A stretch of 64,000 nucleotides of DNA, from the NCBI RefSeq assembly GCF_002119525.1, contig NZ_CP017916.1, positions 1,736,001 to 1,800,000 on the forward strand, written 5' to 3'. This DNA is from Vibrio syngnathi (GTDB lineage: Bacteria; Pseudomonadota; Gammaproteobacteria; Enterobacterales; Vibrionaceae). Positions 1 to 9,192 of this stretch are shown here, piece after piece. The notes beneath the pieces were generated by a model, which saw only the letters and a list, made by a program, of their open reading frames with translations, made no database searches and had not been told where the DNA came from. The first letter of the stretch is position 1. The number at the start of each line of letters is the position of its first letter. The translations under genes were made by a program, and so were the position numbers.

Positions 1-1687
1 CAATGCCATCGACTTTTACGCCATCTTTCAGCACAACTAAACCAAGAGGTAGCTGCCCTTTTAAGTCATCGTGAATACCGACTACCGCGCATTCTGCAAT
101 GGCTGGGTGACCACCCACGATCTCTTCCATTTCACCCGTCGACAGACGGTGTCCCGCTACGTTTATCACATCGTCGATACGACCCATGATAAATAGATAC
201 CCATCTTCATCAAGATAGCCACCGTCCCCAGAAACATAATAGCCCGGGAACTGACTCAAATAGCCGGATTCAAACCGATCATGATTGCGCCATACCGTGG
301 GTAAACAACCAGGCGGCAATGGTCGTTTAAGTGCCACAAACCCTTGTTGATTCGTTTGTGCGATTTCACCCAATTCATTGAGGATCTCCACTTGGTAACC
401 GGGTACTGGCTTGGTTGAAGAACCCGCTTTTACAGGCAAAGATTCAAGCCCTGTTGGATTGGCAGAAATAGCCCAACCCGTTTCGGTTTGCCACCAGTGG
501 TCGATAACCGGTTTATTGGTATGAGATTCGACCCAATCCAATGTTGGCGGGTCCAAGCGCTCGCCAGCCATGAAAATCGACTTGAGCGATGATAAGTCAT
601 ACTTGGTGAGCAACTCGCCTTCAGGATCTTCTTTCTTGATTGCTCTAAACGCGGTTGGCGCAGAAAACAATACATCGACGTTGTACTCTTCACACACACG
701 CCAGAATGCGCCGGGATCTGGTGTTCTTACTGGCTTGCCTTCAAACAAAATGGTCGTACAGCCATGAATCAATGGCGCATACACAATATAGGAATGCCCC
801 ACTACCCAGCCGACATCAGAAGCTGCCCAAAACACACCATCTTGCGGCATATCGTAGATAGTGCTCATCGAGTATTTCATCGCTACCGCATGACCACCAT
901 TGTCACGTACCACGCCTTTCGGCTTACCCGTCGTTCCTGATGTATACAAGATATATAGTGGGTCAGTTGCTAGAACAGGCACACACACGTGAGGCAAAGC
1001 ATCCTCAACCGCTTGTTGCCAAAGTACATCGCGTTCATTGTTCAATTCGGCTAGAGACTGCTCTCTTTGGAATACCACCACTTTCTCAGGCTTCCAGCGG
1101 CTGTCCATGATCGCCCTGTCGACCATTGGCTTGTATGGCAGAACCTTGTTTATCTCGACACCGCAGGAGGCAGTAATCAACACTTTTGGTTCAGCATCTT
1201 CGATCCGAACTGCTAATTCATGAGGGGCAAAGCCACCAAACACCACCGAATGCACCGCGCCTAGTCGAGCACAAGCCAGCATTGCCATTGCCGCTTCAGG
1301 AATCATTGGCATGTAGATCACCACACGATCGCCTTTAGTAACGCCTTGCGTGGCTAACATGCCTGCGACTTTAGCCACTTGGTCACGCAATTGATTGTAA
1401 GTGTATGAGGATTGATTTCCTGTAACTGGAGAATCGTAAATCAGCGCGGTATTGCCACCACGGCCATTTTCACAATGGTAATCAAGCGCGAGCCAGCAGG
1501 TGTTCATCACCCCATCAGGAAACCAACGCTCAATACCGTTATCGTCCGTTTGTAAAATTGTTTTCGGTGGTTCAAACCAATCTATCGCTTGTGCTTGTGT
1601 TTCCCAGAACGAATTTGGGTCTTCCCTCGCCCATTGATACTCGGTGATATAATCGGTTTTTCTGTTTATTCGATTCGTAGCAGACAT
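1..1687 (-). CDS. prpE: Propionyl-CoA synthetase PrpE (3' end cut by window edge)
   Basis: Acyl-CoA synthetase of the ANL (AMP-forming) superfamily that activates propionate to propionyl-CoA, the entry step of the methylcitrate cycle. About 562 codons are visible. The start ATG at 1687 is preceded by a strong GGAGGAGG ribosome site. The adenylation signature YTSGTTGKPKG is present, followed by the conserved DVGWVVGHSYIVY and WWQTETGW stretches, and late motifs GDGGYLDEDGY and GRIDDVINVAGHR. The last part of the C-terminal domain lies outside the window (family length about 630 residues). It is the last visible gene of the minus-strand prp operon, 118 bases after prpF. That context favours propionate over acetate as substrate, because acetyl-CoA synthetase (Acs) is otherwise very similar. 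Confidence 0.9.
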   Translation of the reverse strand, partial: MSATNRINRKTDYITEYQWAREDPNSFWETQAQAIDWFEPPKTILQTDDNGIERWFPDGVMNTCWLALDYHCENGRGGNTALIYDSPVTGNQSSYTYNQLRDQVAKVAGMLATQGVTKGDRVVIYMPMIPEAAMAMLACARLGAVHSVVFGGFAPHELAVRIEDAEPKVLITASCGVEINKVLPYKPMVDRAIMDSRWKPEKVVVFQREQSLAELNNERDVLWQQAVEDALPHVCVPVLATDPLYILYTSGTTGKPKGVVRDNGGHAVAMKYSMSTIYDMPQDGVFWAASDVGWVVGHSYIVYAPLIHGCTTILFEGKPVRTPDPGAFWRVCEEYNVDVLFSAPTAFRAIKKEDPEGELLTKYDLSSLKSIFMAGERLDPPTLDWVESHTNKPVIDHWWQTETGWAISANPTGLESLPVKAGSSTKPVPGYQVEILNELGEIAQTNQQGFVALKRPLPPGCLPTVWRNHDRFESGYLSQFPGYYVSGDGGYLDEDGYLFIMGRIDDVINVAGHRLSTGEMEEIVGGHPAIAECAVVGIHDDLKGQLPLGLVVLKDGVKVDGI

Positions 1688-1805
1688 AGTGCCTCCTCCA
1701 TGATTTATCCATTAGTCCAAGCGCCTAGCTTTTGGCAGTAGCACTTGATTGCACTCTTTTCTCAGCGTTGTGTTCGTGAACATTTAACCGTTCACGACAA
1801 TCGCT

Positions 1806-2978
1806 TTACTTAGGAAAAGGCACTCGAATGGCACCTTCCATGATCACTCGGGCACTACGACTCATAATCGCCCGTTCTATTTTCCAACCGCTTTCCGTCT
1901 GAATAGCTTTAGCACCCACTTTTAAGGTTCCTGATGGATGACCAAAGGTAACAAAATCTCGGGAACCCTCACCGACTGCCAAGTTCACTAACGTACCTGG
2001 CACACTCGCCGCTGAAGCAATGGCGACTGCAGCCGTACCCATCATAGCGTGATGCAGTTGTCCCATAGACAAAGCACGCACCAGAAGGTCAGTATCTTCG
2101 GCAGCAACCGATTTACCACTGGAGGCTTGGTACGCTTGAGGCTTAGCAACAAACGCGACTTTAGGTGTGTGTTGGCGTGATTCAGCTTGTTCTAAAGAAT
2201 CAATAAGACCCATCGCTACTGCACCATGTGCTCGTATGGATTCAAATAGAGCCAAGGCTTTGGTATCACTATTGATATCTGATTGAAGTTCAGTGCCTTG
2301 GTAACCAACCGATTCAGCATCAACAAAAATGGTGGGTATCCCAGCATTAATGTATGTCGCTTTGATGCAACCCAGATCGGGAACATCTAAAAAATCGACA
2401 ATATTCCCTGTTGGGAACATAGAGCCGCTCGCATCGGCGGGGTCTAGGAAATCAACTTGGATCTCAGCGGCGGGGAAAGTCACACCGTCGAGTTCAAAAT
2501 CACCTAACTCTTGAACTTCGCCACCAGCGATAGGTACATGAACAATAATGGTTTTCTCTATATTCACTTGCCATACTCGCACCTCGACCACACCGTTTTC
2601 TGGAATACGATTCGAGTCGACTAGGCCACTATGAATAGCAAATGGGCCTACGGCAGCAGACAGATTGCCGCAGTTACCGCTCCAATCAACGAACGGCTTG
2701 TCTATTGCTACTTGGCCGAATAGGTAATCAACATCGTGATCGGCTTTACTGCTTTTCGAAACAATAACGGTTTTACTGGTACTGGATGTTGCACCACCCA
2801 TGCCGTCGGTTTGTTTGCCATAAGGATCTGGACTACCAATCACGCGCAGAAGTAATGCGTCTCGAGCTTCTCCGGCAACTTGCGCAGCTTCAGGTAAGTC
2901 ACTTAAGTTGAAGAAAACGCCTTTGCTTGTTCCGCCCCGCATGTAGGTAGCAGGTACTTTAATCTGTTTGATGTTCAT
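1806..2978 (-). CDS. prpF: 2-methylaconitate cis-trans isomerase PrpF
   Basis: PrpF-family isomerase of 390 residues. It interconverts the 2-methylaconitate isomers made by AcnD so that the aconitase-type hydratase can complete 2-methylisocitrate formation. The N-terminus has the family signature YMRGGTSKGVFF. A GNCGNLSAAVGPFAI segment lies near residue 100 and HHAMMGTAAVAIA near residue 300, both typical of the two-lobed diaminopimelate-epimerase-like fold. The start ATG follows AGGAGCTAGTT, a good ribosome site. It begins 9 bases after the acnD stop, so translation is probably coupled. PrpF is found only with AcnD-type methylcitrate clusters, which supports both calls. Confidence 0.95.
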   Translation of the reverse strand: MNIKQIKVPATYMRGGTSKGVFFNLSDLPEAAQVAGEARDALLLRVIGSPDPYGKQTDGMGGATSSTSKTVIVSKSSKADHDVDYLFGQVAIDKPFVDWSGNCGNLSAAVGPFAIHSGLVDSNRIPENGVVEVRVWQVNIEKTIIVHVPIAGGEVQELGDFELDGVTFPAAEIQVDFLDPADASGSMFPTGNIVDFLDVPDLGCIKATYINAGIPTIFVDAESVGYQGTELQSDINSDTKALALFESIRAHGAVAMGLIDSLEQAESRQHTPKVAFVAKPQAYQASSGKSVAAEDTDLLVRALSMGQLHHAMMGTAAVAIASAASVPGTLVNLAVGEGSRDFVTFGHPSGTLKVGAKAIQTESGWKIERAIMSRSARVIMEGAIRVPFPK

Positions 2979-2987
2979 AACTAGCTC

Positions 2988-5624
2988 CTACTGTGCAAGA
3001 AAGTCTTTGGCGAAACGTTGCAACACGCCACCAGCGCTATAAACATTCACTTCGTCTGCGGTGTCTAGTCGGCAGGTCACGGGAACATCAAGCTTTTTAC
3101 CGTTTTTACGAGTGATGACTAGAGCCAAATCAGAACCTGCTTCAATGTCGCCGTACACGTCGTAAAGCTCGGTGCCATCCAACTCTAAGGTATTGCGATT
3201 CGTTCCTACTTTGAACTGCAGAGGTAATACACCCATGCCAACTAAGTTGGTTCTGTGAATTCTTTCAAATCCTTCAGCCACAATCACTTCAACACCCGCT
3301 AAACGCACACCTTTAGCAGCCCAGTCACGTGATGAACCTTGTCCATAATCCGCACCCGCCACGACAATCAAAGGCTGTTTACGGTTCATGTAGGTTTCTA
3401 TCGCTTCCCACATTCGAGTAACTTGACCTTCAGGTTCAACTCTTGCTAATGAACCTTGCACGACTTCTCCAGCGTCCTTCACCATTTCGTTAAACAGCTT
3501 AGGGTTGGCGAATGTTGCTCGTTGCGCGGTTAAGTGATCGCCTCGATGGGTCGCGTAAGAGTTAAAGTCCTCTTCCGGCACTTCCATTTTGGTGAGGTAT
3601 TCCCCCGCTGCGCTCGAAGCGAGAATCGCATTTGAAGGGGATAAGTGATCGGTAGTGATATTGTCACCCAGAATCACTAAAGGTCTCATACCAGATAGGC
3701 TTCGTTCTCCCGCAAGAGCACCTTCCCAATAAGGTGGTCTGCGAATATAGGTACTTTGAGGTCGCCAGTCATAAAGCGGTTCAGTCGTCACCTGTTCCTC
3801 GTCTGGCTGGAACATTTTCACGTAGATTTGTTGGAATTGCTGAGGCTTAACATGCTCACCGACAACGGCATCGATCTCGGCATCACTCGGCCATAAATCA
3901 CTTAAGTAGATTGGCTTACCATTGTTGTCGGTGCCTAAGCTGTCTTTCTCGATATCAAATCGAATCGTGCCAGCCAAGGCGTAAGCAACCACCAATGGCG
4001 GTGAGGCTAAAAACGCTTGTTTTGCATAGGGATGGATTCGACCATCAAAGTTTCGATTCCCTGACAACACAGCGGTTGAGTACAGGTCGCGGTCGATGAT
4101 CTCTTGTTGGATAGCAGGATCCAACGCCCCACTCATTCCGTTACAGGTAGTACACGCATAACCCACGATACCGAAGCCTAATTGTTCCAGCTCAGTTAGC
4201 AAACCTGCCGACTCAAGATAGAGCTTGGCAACTTTAGAGCCCGGCGCAAATGACGTTTTCACCCACGGCTTACGAACTAATCCAAGCTGATTGGCTTTCT
4301 TTGCCACCAATGCGGCGGCGACTACGTTTCTTGGGTTGCTGGTGTTGGTACAAGAAGTAATTGCCGCAATGATTACGGCACCATCGGGCATCTGTTCATC
4401 GCTGAACTGCTTAGCATGCTGCTCTTTACAAGATGCTTGGCTAATGCCTTGTTCAGCCAGCTCTCTGGTTGGCAAACGACGATGTGGGTTAGACGGCCCT
4501 GCAAGATTACGCTCAACCTTCGACAAATCAAACTCAAGTACGCGCTCATATTGAGCAGAGTCGAGATCGTCAGCCCATAGCCCGGTTTGCTTGGCGTAGC
4601 GTTCGACTAGTTCAACCTGCTCAGGCTCACGGCCCGTAAGCTTCAAGTATTGAATGGTCTGTTCATCGATGTAGAACATACCCGCAGTCGCACCGTACTC
4701 TGGCGTCATGTTAGATATTGTTGCGCGATCACCAATGGTCAGTGCACGAGCCCCTTCACCGAAGAATTCCAAATAACTTGAGACCACTCTCTCATTGCGA
4801 AGGAACTCAGTAATCGCAAGCACAATATCCGTTGCAGTTATCCCTTCTTGTCGTTGGCCCGTCAGTTTAACGCCTACAATATCAGGCAATCGCATCATCG
4901 ACGGACGACCGAGCATCACAGTTTCAGCTTCCAAGCCGCCCACACCAATCGCAATAACGCCCAGAGCATCAACGTGCGGTGTATGGCTATCGGTACCAAC
5001 ACAGGTATCAGGGAAAGCGATGCCTTCTTTAGATTGAATAACCGGAGACATTTTCTCCAAGTTAATCTGGTGCATGATCCCGTTACCAGCAGGGATCACA
5101 CTCACGTTTTTAAACGCGGTTTTACACCATTCAATAAAATGAAAACGGTCTTCGTTTCTGCGCTCTTCAATCGCGCGGTTTTTATCAAAGGCTTGGTTAT
5201 CAAAACCTGCGTGTTCCACTGCTAAAGAGTGGTCAACAATCAGCTGGGTTTCGACAACGGGGTTAACCTTGGCAGGGTCTCCGCCTTGGTCGGCAATCGC
5301 GTCTCTCAAGCCAGCTAAATCAACCAAGGCTGTTTGACCAAGAATGTCATGACACACCACACGCGCAGGATACCAAGGGAAATCAAGGTCACTCTTGCGT
5401 TCAATGATCTGTTTTAAGCTGTCTTCAAGGGTTTCAGGATCACAGCGTCTTACTAATTGCTCTGCCAATACTCTCGACGTATAAGGCAAGGTTTTATAAC
5501 TGCCCGGAGATATCGCTTCTACCGCTTCGCAAGCATCGTAATACTCTAAATGAGTTCCGGGTAAAAGTTTTCGGTACTGATTTTTGTCAAGGTACTGAGC
5601 TTGTTCAAGTTTCACATCAGACAT
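2988..5624 (-). CDS. acnD: Fe/S-dependent 2-methylisocitrate dehydratase AcnD
   Basis: Aconitase-superfamily enzyme of 878 residues that dehydrates 2-methylcitrate to 2-methylaconitate in the methylcitrate cycle. The [4Fe-4S] ligands are visible in SCTNTSNP and, further on, CTTCNGMSG. The swivel domain near the C-terminus carries GADYGQGSSRDWAAKG. The substrate-loop region includes VGTDSHTPHVDALGVIAIGVGG. Length and N-terminus fit AcnD rather than housekeeping AcnA or AcnB, and the neighbouring prpF settles the assignment. It lies between prpC (101-base gap) and prpF in the minus-strand operon. I saw no frame disruption. Confidence 0.95.
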   Translation of the reverse strand: MSDVKLEQAQYLDKNQYRKLLPGTHLEYYDACEAVEAISPGSYKTLPYTSRVLAEQLVRRCDPETLEDSLKQIIERKSDLDFPWYPARVVCHDILGQTALVDLAGLRDAIADQGGDPAKVNPVVETQLIVDHSLAVEHAGFDNQAFDKNRAIEERRNEDRFHFIEWCKTAFKNVSVIPAGNGIMHQINLEKMSPVIQSKEGIAFPDTCVGTDSHTPHVDALGVIAIGVGGLEAETVMLGRPSMMRLPDIVGVKLTGQRQEGITATDIVLAITEFLRNERVVSSYLEFFGEGARALTIGDRATISNMTPEYGATAGMFYIDEQTIQYLKLTGREPEQVELVERYAKQTGLWADDLDSAQYERVLEFDLSKVERNLAGPSNPHRRLPTRELAEQGISQASCKEQHAKQFSDEQMPDGAVIIAAITSCTNTSNPRNVVAAALVAKKANQLGLVRKPWVKTSFAPGSKVAKLYLESAGLLTELEQLGFGIVGYACTTCNGMSGALDPAIQQEIIDRDLYSTAVLSGNRNFDGRIHPYAKQAFLASPPLVVAYALAGTIRFDIEKDSLGTDNNGKPIYLSDLWPSDAEIDAVVGEHVKPQQFQQIYVKMFQPDEEQVTTEPLYDWRPQSTYIRRPPYWEGALAGERSLSGMRPLVILGDNITTDHLSPSNAILASSAAGEYLTKMEVPEEDFNSYATHRGDHLTAQRATFANPKLFNEMVKDAGEVVQGSLARVEPEGQVTRMWEAIETYMNRKQPLIVVAGADYGQGSSRDWAAKGVRLAGVEVIVAEGFERIHRTNLVGMGVLPLQFKVGTNRNTLELDGTELYDVYGDIEAGSDLALVITRKNGKKLDVPVTCRLDTADEVNVYSAGGVLQRFAKDFLAQ

Positions 5625-5725
5625 ACATCCACCATTATCTGTTAAATTCTATTCGTTGGTTCTTGAGGCCTTGTCGTATGAAGACGGAAGTCACCTCAAG
5701 ACATAAGTCGGCTCGTTATAGAGGG

Positions 5726-6940
5726 CTAACGTAGATGAATAGGTAACCAGTCTTGATGCTCTGGCCCGGTGTAGTCTGCACTTGGACGAATGATGCGATT
5801 GTTTTCTCTCTGTTCGAACACATGCGCCGTCCAACCTGTAAGGCGGCTCATCACAAAGATCGGAGTAAACAATTTGGTTGGGATGTCCATGAAGTGATAT
5901 GCCGATGCATGGAAGAAGTCAGCATTACAGAACAAGCCTTTCTCGCGCTTCATAACCGCTTCAACACGTTCTGAAACGGCGTAAAGCTGTTTATCACCGA
6001 CCTCTTGAGCTAGCTCTTTTGACCAACGCTTGATTAGAGCATTTCGTGGGTCGCTTTCACGATAAATGGCATGACCGAAGCCCATGATTTTGTCTTTGTT
6101 AGCAAGCATCTGCATGATGTTAGTTTCTGCTTCATCAGCGGATTTCCAATCTTGGATCATTTCCATTGCCGCTTCATTCGCGCCACCATGCAGCGGGCCT
6201 CTTAGTGTGCCAATTGCTGCTGTAACGCACGAATGAATATCTGATAAAGTTGATGCGCAAACTCGAGCCGCAAAAGTAGATGCGTTGAACTCATGCTCTG
6301 CGTAAAGCGTTAGCGAACAGTGCATTACCTGCTTATGCAGTTCACTCGGCGCTTTATCTGTTAGCATTTTCAAGAAGTAGCCACCCAGACATGCTTCGCT
6401 TTGATCTTCAGTATCAATGCGCACGCCATCGTGGCTAAAGCGATACCAATAACAAATAATCGCAGGGAAAAGCGCAAGCATTCGTTCGGTCGCGAACAGT
6501 TGCTCAGAGAAGTCAGACTCTTGCTCTAGATTACCTAACATTGAACAACCCGTTCTCATCACATCCATTGGATGAGCGTCTGCAGGAATAAGCTCTAGTG
6601 CTGCTTTCAAAGGTTGAGGTAAACCGCGCAGACCAACCAACAATGTTTTGTAATCGTCTAGCTCTTTTTCAGTGGGTAAGTGACCTCTTAATAACAGGTG
6701 AGCCACTTCTTCAAACTGAGCATGATTAGCAAGGTCAGTAATATCATAACCACGATAAGTCAAACCCGTTCCTGATTGGCCTACTGTACATAGCGCGGTG
6801 GTTCCCGCACTTTGACCACGTAGCCCTGCACCACCAATCGCGGGAGTACCGGTTGGTTTTGCGCTTTCATTCTTGTCTACGTTATTGTTCGCCTTTGACG
6901 CATTGTCGACAGTTGCTTTATCACTCAAAGATACAGACAT
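5726..6940 (-). CDS. prpC: 2-methylcitrate synthase PrpC
   Basis: Citrate-synthase family enzyme that condenses propionyl-CoA with oxaloacetate to 2-methylcitrate. I chose the ATG at 6940 because AAGGAG lies 6 bases upstream. An in-frame ATG at 7015 would add 25 residues with no ribosome site. From 6940 the protein has 404 residues. The first 35 or so residues are a hydrophilic, Asn/Lys-rich extension before the conserved GLRGQSAGTTALCTVG. Catalytic regions are visible: HGGANEAAMEMI, MGFGHAIYRESDPRN and the FMDIPTKLFTPIF segment with the catalytic Asp region. It lies between prpB and acnD. It could be confused with citrate synthase GltA, but shorter length and operon context argue for PrpC. 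Confidence 0.94.
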   Translation of the reverse strand: MSVSLSDKATVDNASKANNNVDKNESAKPTGTPAIGGAGLRGQSAGTTALCTVGQSGTGLTYRGYDITDLANHAQFEEVAHLLLRGHLPTEKELDDYKTLLVGLRGLPQPLKAALELIPADAHPMDVMRTGCSMLGNLEQESDFSEQLFATERMLALFPAIICYWYRFSHDGVRIDTEDQSEACLGGYFLKMLTDKAPSELHKQVMHCSLTLYAEHEFNASTFAARVCASTLSDIHSCVTAAIGTLRGPLHGGANEAAMEMIQDWKSADEAETNIMQMLANKDKIMGFGHAIYRESDPRNALIKRWSKELAQEVGDKQLYAVSERVEAVMKREKGLFCNADFFHASAYHFMDIPTKLFTPIFVMSRLTGWTAHVFEQRENNRIIRPSADYTGPEHQDWLPIHLR

Positions 6941-7086
6941 GTTGAACTCCTTTTCTTTGTTAGCCGCCTGCACTCTTTGGTGCTGCCTGTTTATATGTCC
7001 GATGATCTTTATCATCGGTACTGGATATGGCGACTGACCATTTCACGTTATTGGATTAAGTTGATTTTTGATTAATTGAAACTGGT

Positions 7087-7983
7087 TTACCCTTCGCTTG
7101 AAAACAACTGATCAAGCTTGTTCTCGTAGTCGTGGTAATTCAGGTGTTCGTAAAGCTCTTTACGGGTTTGCATTGAATCCAACAGAGCTTCTTGATTGCC
7201 TTCAACTAACAAGTGTTTGTAAACATTCTCCGCCGCTTTGTTCATCGCACGGAACGCACTCAATGGATAAAGCACCATGTCGACACTTGATTGGGCCAAC
7301 TCGTGACAGTTATAGAGCGGCGTTTGGCCAAACTCAGTGATGTTCGCGAGAATAGGTACATGCTTGCCCGTTGCTGATTTCAGCGCTGCCGAGAACTTCA
7401 CGTATTGATCGAGTTGATTCATCGCCTCAGGGAAAATCATGTCAGCGCCCGCTTCAACACATGCAATCGCTCGTTCAATCGCACTGTCTATTCCTTCAAC
7501 CGCCAATGCATCCGTACGAGCCATAATCACAAAGCTTTCGTCGGTTCTGGCATCGGTTGCAGCCTTAACTCTATCGACCATCTCTTGCTGACTAACAATC
7601 GCTTTGTTTGGTCGATGACCACAGCGTTTCTGAGCGACTTGGTCTTCCATATGGATTGCTGCTGCGCCCGCCTTTTCCATCGCGCGAATCGTACGTGCGA
7701 TATTGAACGCGCCACCGAAACCCGTGTCGATATCCACCAGCAAGGGCAAATCACACGCATTGGTAATACGTTCAACATCCACCAACACATCGTTCAATGT
7801 AGTGATACCCAAATCAGGCAAACCGTAAGACGCATTGGCGATGCCTCCGCCAGACAAATAGATCGCTTGATGCCCCAAGTTCTTTGCCATCATCGCGCAA
7901 TACGGATTCACCGTACCGACGATCTGCAATGGGTCGTTGTCTTGCACAGCTTGTCGGAACTTAGCTCCTGCTGATAACTTCAT
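7087..7983 (-). CDS. prpB: 2-methylisocitrate lyase PrpB
   Basis: Isocitrate-lyase/PEP-mutase superfamily enzyme of 298 residues that cleaves 2-methylisocitrate to pyruvate and succinate, the last step of the methylcitrate cycle. The catalytic loop reads KRCGHRPNK (KKCGH in many relatives). Metal-binding [11 protein letters not shown] is near residue 85 and [11 protein letters not shown] near residue 190. The start ATG has GGGAGCG upstream. It is the first enzyme gene after the GntR regulator (96-base gap). The gap to prpC is 146 bases if prpC starts at 6940. Confidence 0.95.
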   Translation of the reverse strand: MKLSAGAKFRQAVQDNDPLQIVGTVNPYCAMMAKNLGHQAIYLSGGGIANASYGLPDLGITTLNDVLVDVERITNACDLPLLVDIDTGFGGAFNIARTIRAMEKAGAAAIHMEDQVAQKRCGHRPNKAIVSQQEMVDRVKAATDARTDESFVIMARTDALAVEGIDSAIERAIACVEAGADMIFPEAMNQLDQYVKFSAALKSATGKHVPILANITEFGQTPLYNCHELAQSSVDMVLYPLSAFRAMNKAAENVYKHLLVEGNQEALLDSMQTRKELYEHLNYHDYENKLDQLFSSEG

Positions 7984-8079
7984 AATGACGCTCCCTGTTA
8001 ATTGTTAATTTCTAATCTTTATGACTACTGATGTTTAGCTCTCGCCAGCGAAGAACCGCTGGCAAATACCAGTCGCCAG

Positions 8080-8850
8080 TTAATCAAGATCTTTGGATTG
8101 AATTTGTTGTTCTATAAGCAATCGGCTTCCCGAGATGTGTCGTCGCATTAGCATTTCTGCTAGCTCTTCATCGCGATTACCAATCGCTTGTAGGATGTAT
8201 TTGTGTTCATCGAGCGCCTCTTTTGGTCGAGACTGAGCCCTAGGCGATTGATAGCGGTACATGCGTAATAGGTGATAAAGCTCATCACACAGCAGCGAAA
8301 TGAGCTTGCTGTTACGACTCGCTTTGATAATGCGGTAATGGAAATCGAAATCACCATGTTGGTGGAAGTAAGAAGAACCCTCGACTTCATCGATATGTTG
8401 GGAATGTGTCGACAATAATCCTTCAAGCCCGATAAGCTCTTCTTGTGTGATGTGTCGCGCTGCTAAGCGAGCCGCCATGCCTTCCAATGCCTCTCGCACC
8501 GCGTAAAGCTCTAGCAGTTTGTCTGCCGAAAAAGTAATAACTCGAGCGCCGACATGTGGAATACGTTCTATCAGGCCAAGTCCTTCAACACGCATTATCG
8601 CTTCACGTAATGGACCTCGGCTTACCTCAAAGCGTTTAGCCAGTTCAGGCTCCGAGATCTTACTACCAGGGCCTAATTCGCCGCTAACAATCGCCTCAAC
8701 AAGATACTCAGTGAGGTTTTCTGATTTAGTGTTCTCTTTATCGCTCACACGTGTCTTCGTGTTTGCACTCAAGCTGAGATCTTTTATCGCAGTATTCATA
8801 TTCACGCTGCTCACTTCTGATTGTTGAGCCTTAATTGTCAACAATTTCAT
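8080..8850 (-). CDS. GntR-family (FCD) regulator of the prp operon
   Basis: Transcription factor with an N-terminal winged helix (about residues 45-110, including ELAKRFEVSRGPLREAIMRVEGLGLI) and a C-terminal helical FCD ligand-binding domain with conserved RLAARHIT, HGDFDFHYRI and LMRRHISGSR. The substrate is unknown, but a propionate-pathway intermediate is likely because the gene heads the prp operon. The start is uncertain. The ATG at 8850 gives 256 residues but has no clear ribosome site and puts a palindromic operator inside the coding sequence. An in-frame ATG at 8799 (17 residues shorter) is an alternative. Two further copies of the palindrome lie just upstream, which suggests autorepression. 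Confidence 0.85.
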   Translation of the reverse strand: MKLLTIKAQQSEVSSVNMNTAIKDLSLSANTKTRVSDKENTKSENLTEYLVEAIVSGELGPGSKISEPELAKRFEVSRGPLREAIMRVEGLGLIERIPHVGARVITFSADKLLELYAVREALEGMAARLAARHITQEELIGLEGLLSTHSQHIDEVEGSSYFHQHGDFDFHYRIIKASRNSKLISLLCDELYHLLRMYRYQSPRAQSRPKEALDEHKYILQAIGNRDEELAEMLMRRHISGSRLLIEQQIQSKDLD

Positions 8851-8907
8851 AACATGAACATAAATTACACGATCAAATTGTCGACAATCAAGTAGATTGT
8901 CGACAAT
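8834..8907. promoter_or_regulatory. Three ATTGTC(G/A)ACAAT palindromes, probable GntR operators
   Basis: ATTGTCGACAAT occurs as a perfect 12-bp palindrome at 8877-8888 and again at 8896-8907, centre to centre 19 bp. A near-perfect copy, ATTGTCAACAAT, lies at 8834-8845, 43 bp from the first. They sit upstream of, and overlap the first possible start of, the GntR gene at the head of the prp operon. FCD-type GntR proteins bind short TNGTNNNACNA palindromes, which these fit. Binding by this particular regulator is inferred. Confidence 0.75.
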
Positions 8908-9127
8908 TTAGACTAAGGTAGTATTTCCCATAGACGATGAAAACTTACTCGAAATGGCAATAAAAACAACCTAACCACCTGTTACTTAATAACTTACAAA
9001 GAAACACAGCGACTAAATTCTTACCTACCCTAAAATTACTCGAAGCCAATGTGTCGACAACTTGTAACCACACTTGTCAAACGCAGAGCACTTTGTATCT
9101 ATCTACCTGCTCACCGATAAACAGCTA

Positions 9128-9152
9128 CAAAAAAGGCGCACTGATGTGCGCC
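9128..9152 (-). terminator. Rho-independent terminator of the HD-GYP gene
   Basis: The stem GGCGCAC / GTGCGCC (9135-9141 and 9146-9152) has a 4-base loop and is followed on the minus strand by a run of seven T. It lies 40 bases beyond the stop of the HD-GYP gene. The rest of 8908-9127 holds an additional partial half-site (GTGTCGACAAC near 9051) and no gene that I can support. Confidence 0.9.
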
Positions 9153-9192
9153 TTTCATTCATCGAACTCGTTCTAACAAGCCAACCTTTTAG

